Shown here: one piece after another, positions 63,673-64,000 of the stretch
How the letters are laid out: every line of letters begins with the position of its first letter
Numbering within the stretch: the stretch's first letter is position 1
Assembly: GCF_001555965.1 (NCBI RefSeq)
Contig: NZ_LSHX01000042.1
Coordinates: 26,080-90,079, forward strand
Direction of reading: 5' to 3'
Length of the DNA stretch: 64,000 bases
From: Sphingomonas sp. CCH21-G11
Lineage (GTDB): Bacteria; Pseudomonadota; Alphaproteobacteria; Sphingomonadales; Sphingomonadaceae
Translations under genes and position numbers: made by a program
Notes under the pieces: model-generated
What the model was told of the DNA's origin: nothing
Databases searched by the model: none
Seen by the model: the letters and a program-made list of their open reading frames with translations, nothing else

Positions 63673-64000
63673 CTATCGCCGGCCGCGTCGCGGGCGGAGC
63701 TTTGGTGGCGGATTGCTGGCGGGATCGAGATAATAGCAGGCGTCGGCGAATTCCTCGTCGGTCATGTCCTCCCCGCTATTGAACTTCCCGATCGCGGCGA
63801 GGCAGCGTTTCTCGATCGCCGCCGCGTCCTCCGCCGCCTGGCGCGCCGCCGACTTGGGCGGCCGCTGTTCGCGCAGGAAGTGGGGGAGCACGCCGTCGGC
63901 AACCTCGGCAATGTTGAGTTCGTGCGCGAGCGTGTCGGCATCGAGCAACTGGTCGGCCGGCGCGGGCAAGGCGGGCTCCATCGCGCGCAGGCTGTCGGCG
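63673..64000 (-). CDS. C-terminal part of an unrecognised protein (runs off the window)
   Basis: The frame is open from the window edge to the TGA at 63673. The first ATG inside the window is at 63981 (102 aa), but codons before it (ADSLRA) are in frame, so the gene may begin outside. The readable part is acidic and helical with EFADACYYLD near the end and a short Arg-rich tail. No family is recognised. Its end lies 67 bp from the Lys-rich gene, with a tandem TTGACACT repeat between. Confidence 0.55.
   Translation of the reverse strand, partial: ADSLRAMEPALPAPADQLLDADTLAHELNIAEVADGVLPHFLREQRPPKSAARQAAEDAAAIEKRCLAAIGKFNSGEDMTDEEFADACYYLDPASNPPPKLRPRRGRR

Noticed and set aside
1..64000. CRISPR arrays, insertion sequences, phage genes or integrase sites
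   Set aside because: No evenly spaced direct repeats, transposases, integrases or phage structural genes were seen. The only repeats are the REP-like elements and short hairpins.

Overview
The window reads as about 64 kb of ordinary, gene-dense chromosome from a high-GC alphaproteobacterium of the Sphingomonas group. The evidence is a class I lysyl-tRNA synthetase, a CrtZ-type carotenoid hydroxylase, an rpmF-plsX-fabH-ihfA-merR operon, TonB and a large TonB-dependent receptor, GH97 and GH13 glucosidases, CTTG-type promoter hexamers and a GC-rich REP-like repeat of a kind common in sphingomonads. This assignment is an inference from gene content; no rRNA, tRNA, CRISPR array, insertion sequence or prophage was seen.

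Layout. 1-5.8 kb: 5' part of ribD, a small coiled-coil membrane protein, tonB, gltX, prs, crtZ and two small envelope proteins. 5.8-9.2 kb: sucC, a small membrane gene, etfB and etfA, closed by a terminator. 9.2-18.2 kb: an AT-richer HNH endonuclease-like gene, a nitrilase, an acetylpolyamine-amidohydrolase/nhaA pair, a DUF389 permease, class I lysS, a secreted HExxH protein and an excalibur-domain protein. 18.2-30 kb: a TPM-domain lipoprotein, an XPD/DinG-type iron-sulfur helicase, sixA, the ribosome/fatty-acid operon (rpmF, plsX, fabH, ihfA, merR), a MAPEG protein, a metallo-beta-lactamase-fold hydrolase, a pabB-pabC fusion and an aspartate aminotransferase. 30-39.3 kb: exported MsrA, a polytopic membrane protein, a FemAB/GNAT-like protein, an sseA-metC-mscS operon, an iron-sulfur photolyase and queF. 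39.4-43.1 kb: a GT4 glycosyltransferase with a helical-barrel C-terminus, paired with a GH130 protein. 43.1-49.4 kb: a HerA-like ATPase, degP, hflC, hflK and apbC/mrp. 49.4-63.4 kb: an alpha-glucan utilisation locus. 63.4-64 kb: a small Lys-rich protein and the end of an unrecognised gene.

The alpha-glucan locus is the clearest functional system. A TonB-dependent receptor, a flavin-dependent halogenase-like protein, two GH13 enzymes, a GH97 alpha-glucosidase and a putative esterase lie head to tail on the minus strand, several joined by 4-base ATGA overlaps. A LacI-family regulator and an MFS sugar transporter point the other way. A perfect 12-bp palindrome with a central CpG lies in the divergent promoter region and is a strong candidate operator; a 10/12 match precedes the transporter. 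Maltodextrins would cross the outer membrane through the receptor, be cut by the GH13 and GH97 enzymes, and enter the cytoplasm through the MFS protein. Why a tryptophan-halogenase-like enzyme sits in this operon is unknown.

The items most worth a second look are the halogenase in the maltodextrin operon, the GT4/GH130 pair, a perfect hairpin that buries the ribosome binding site of the HerA-like gene, a strong hairpin just after the receptor gene, the putative LacI operators, and an 83-bp REP-like repeat present in two full and two half copies, one of which has been absorbed into a coding sequence.
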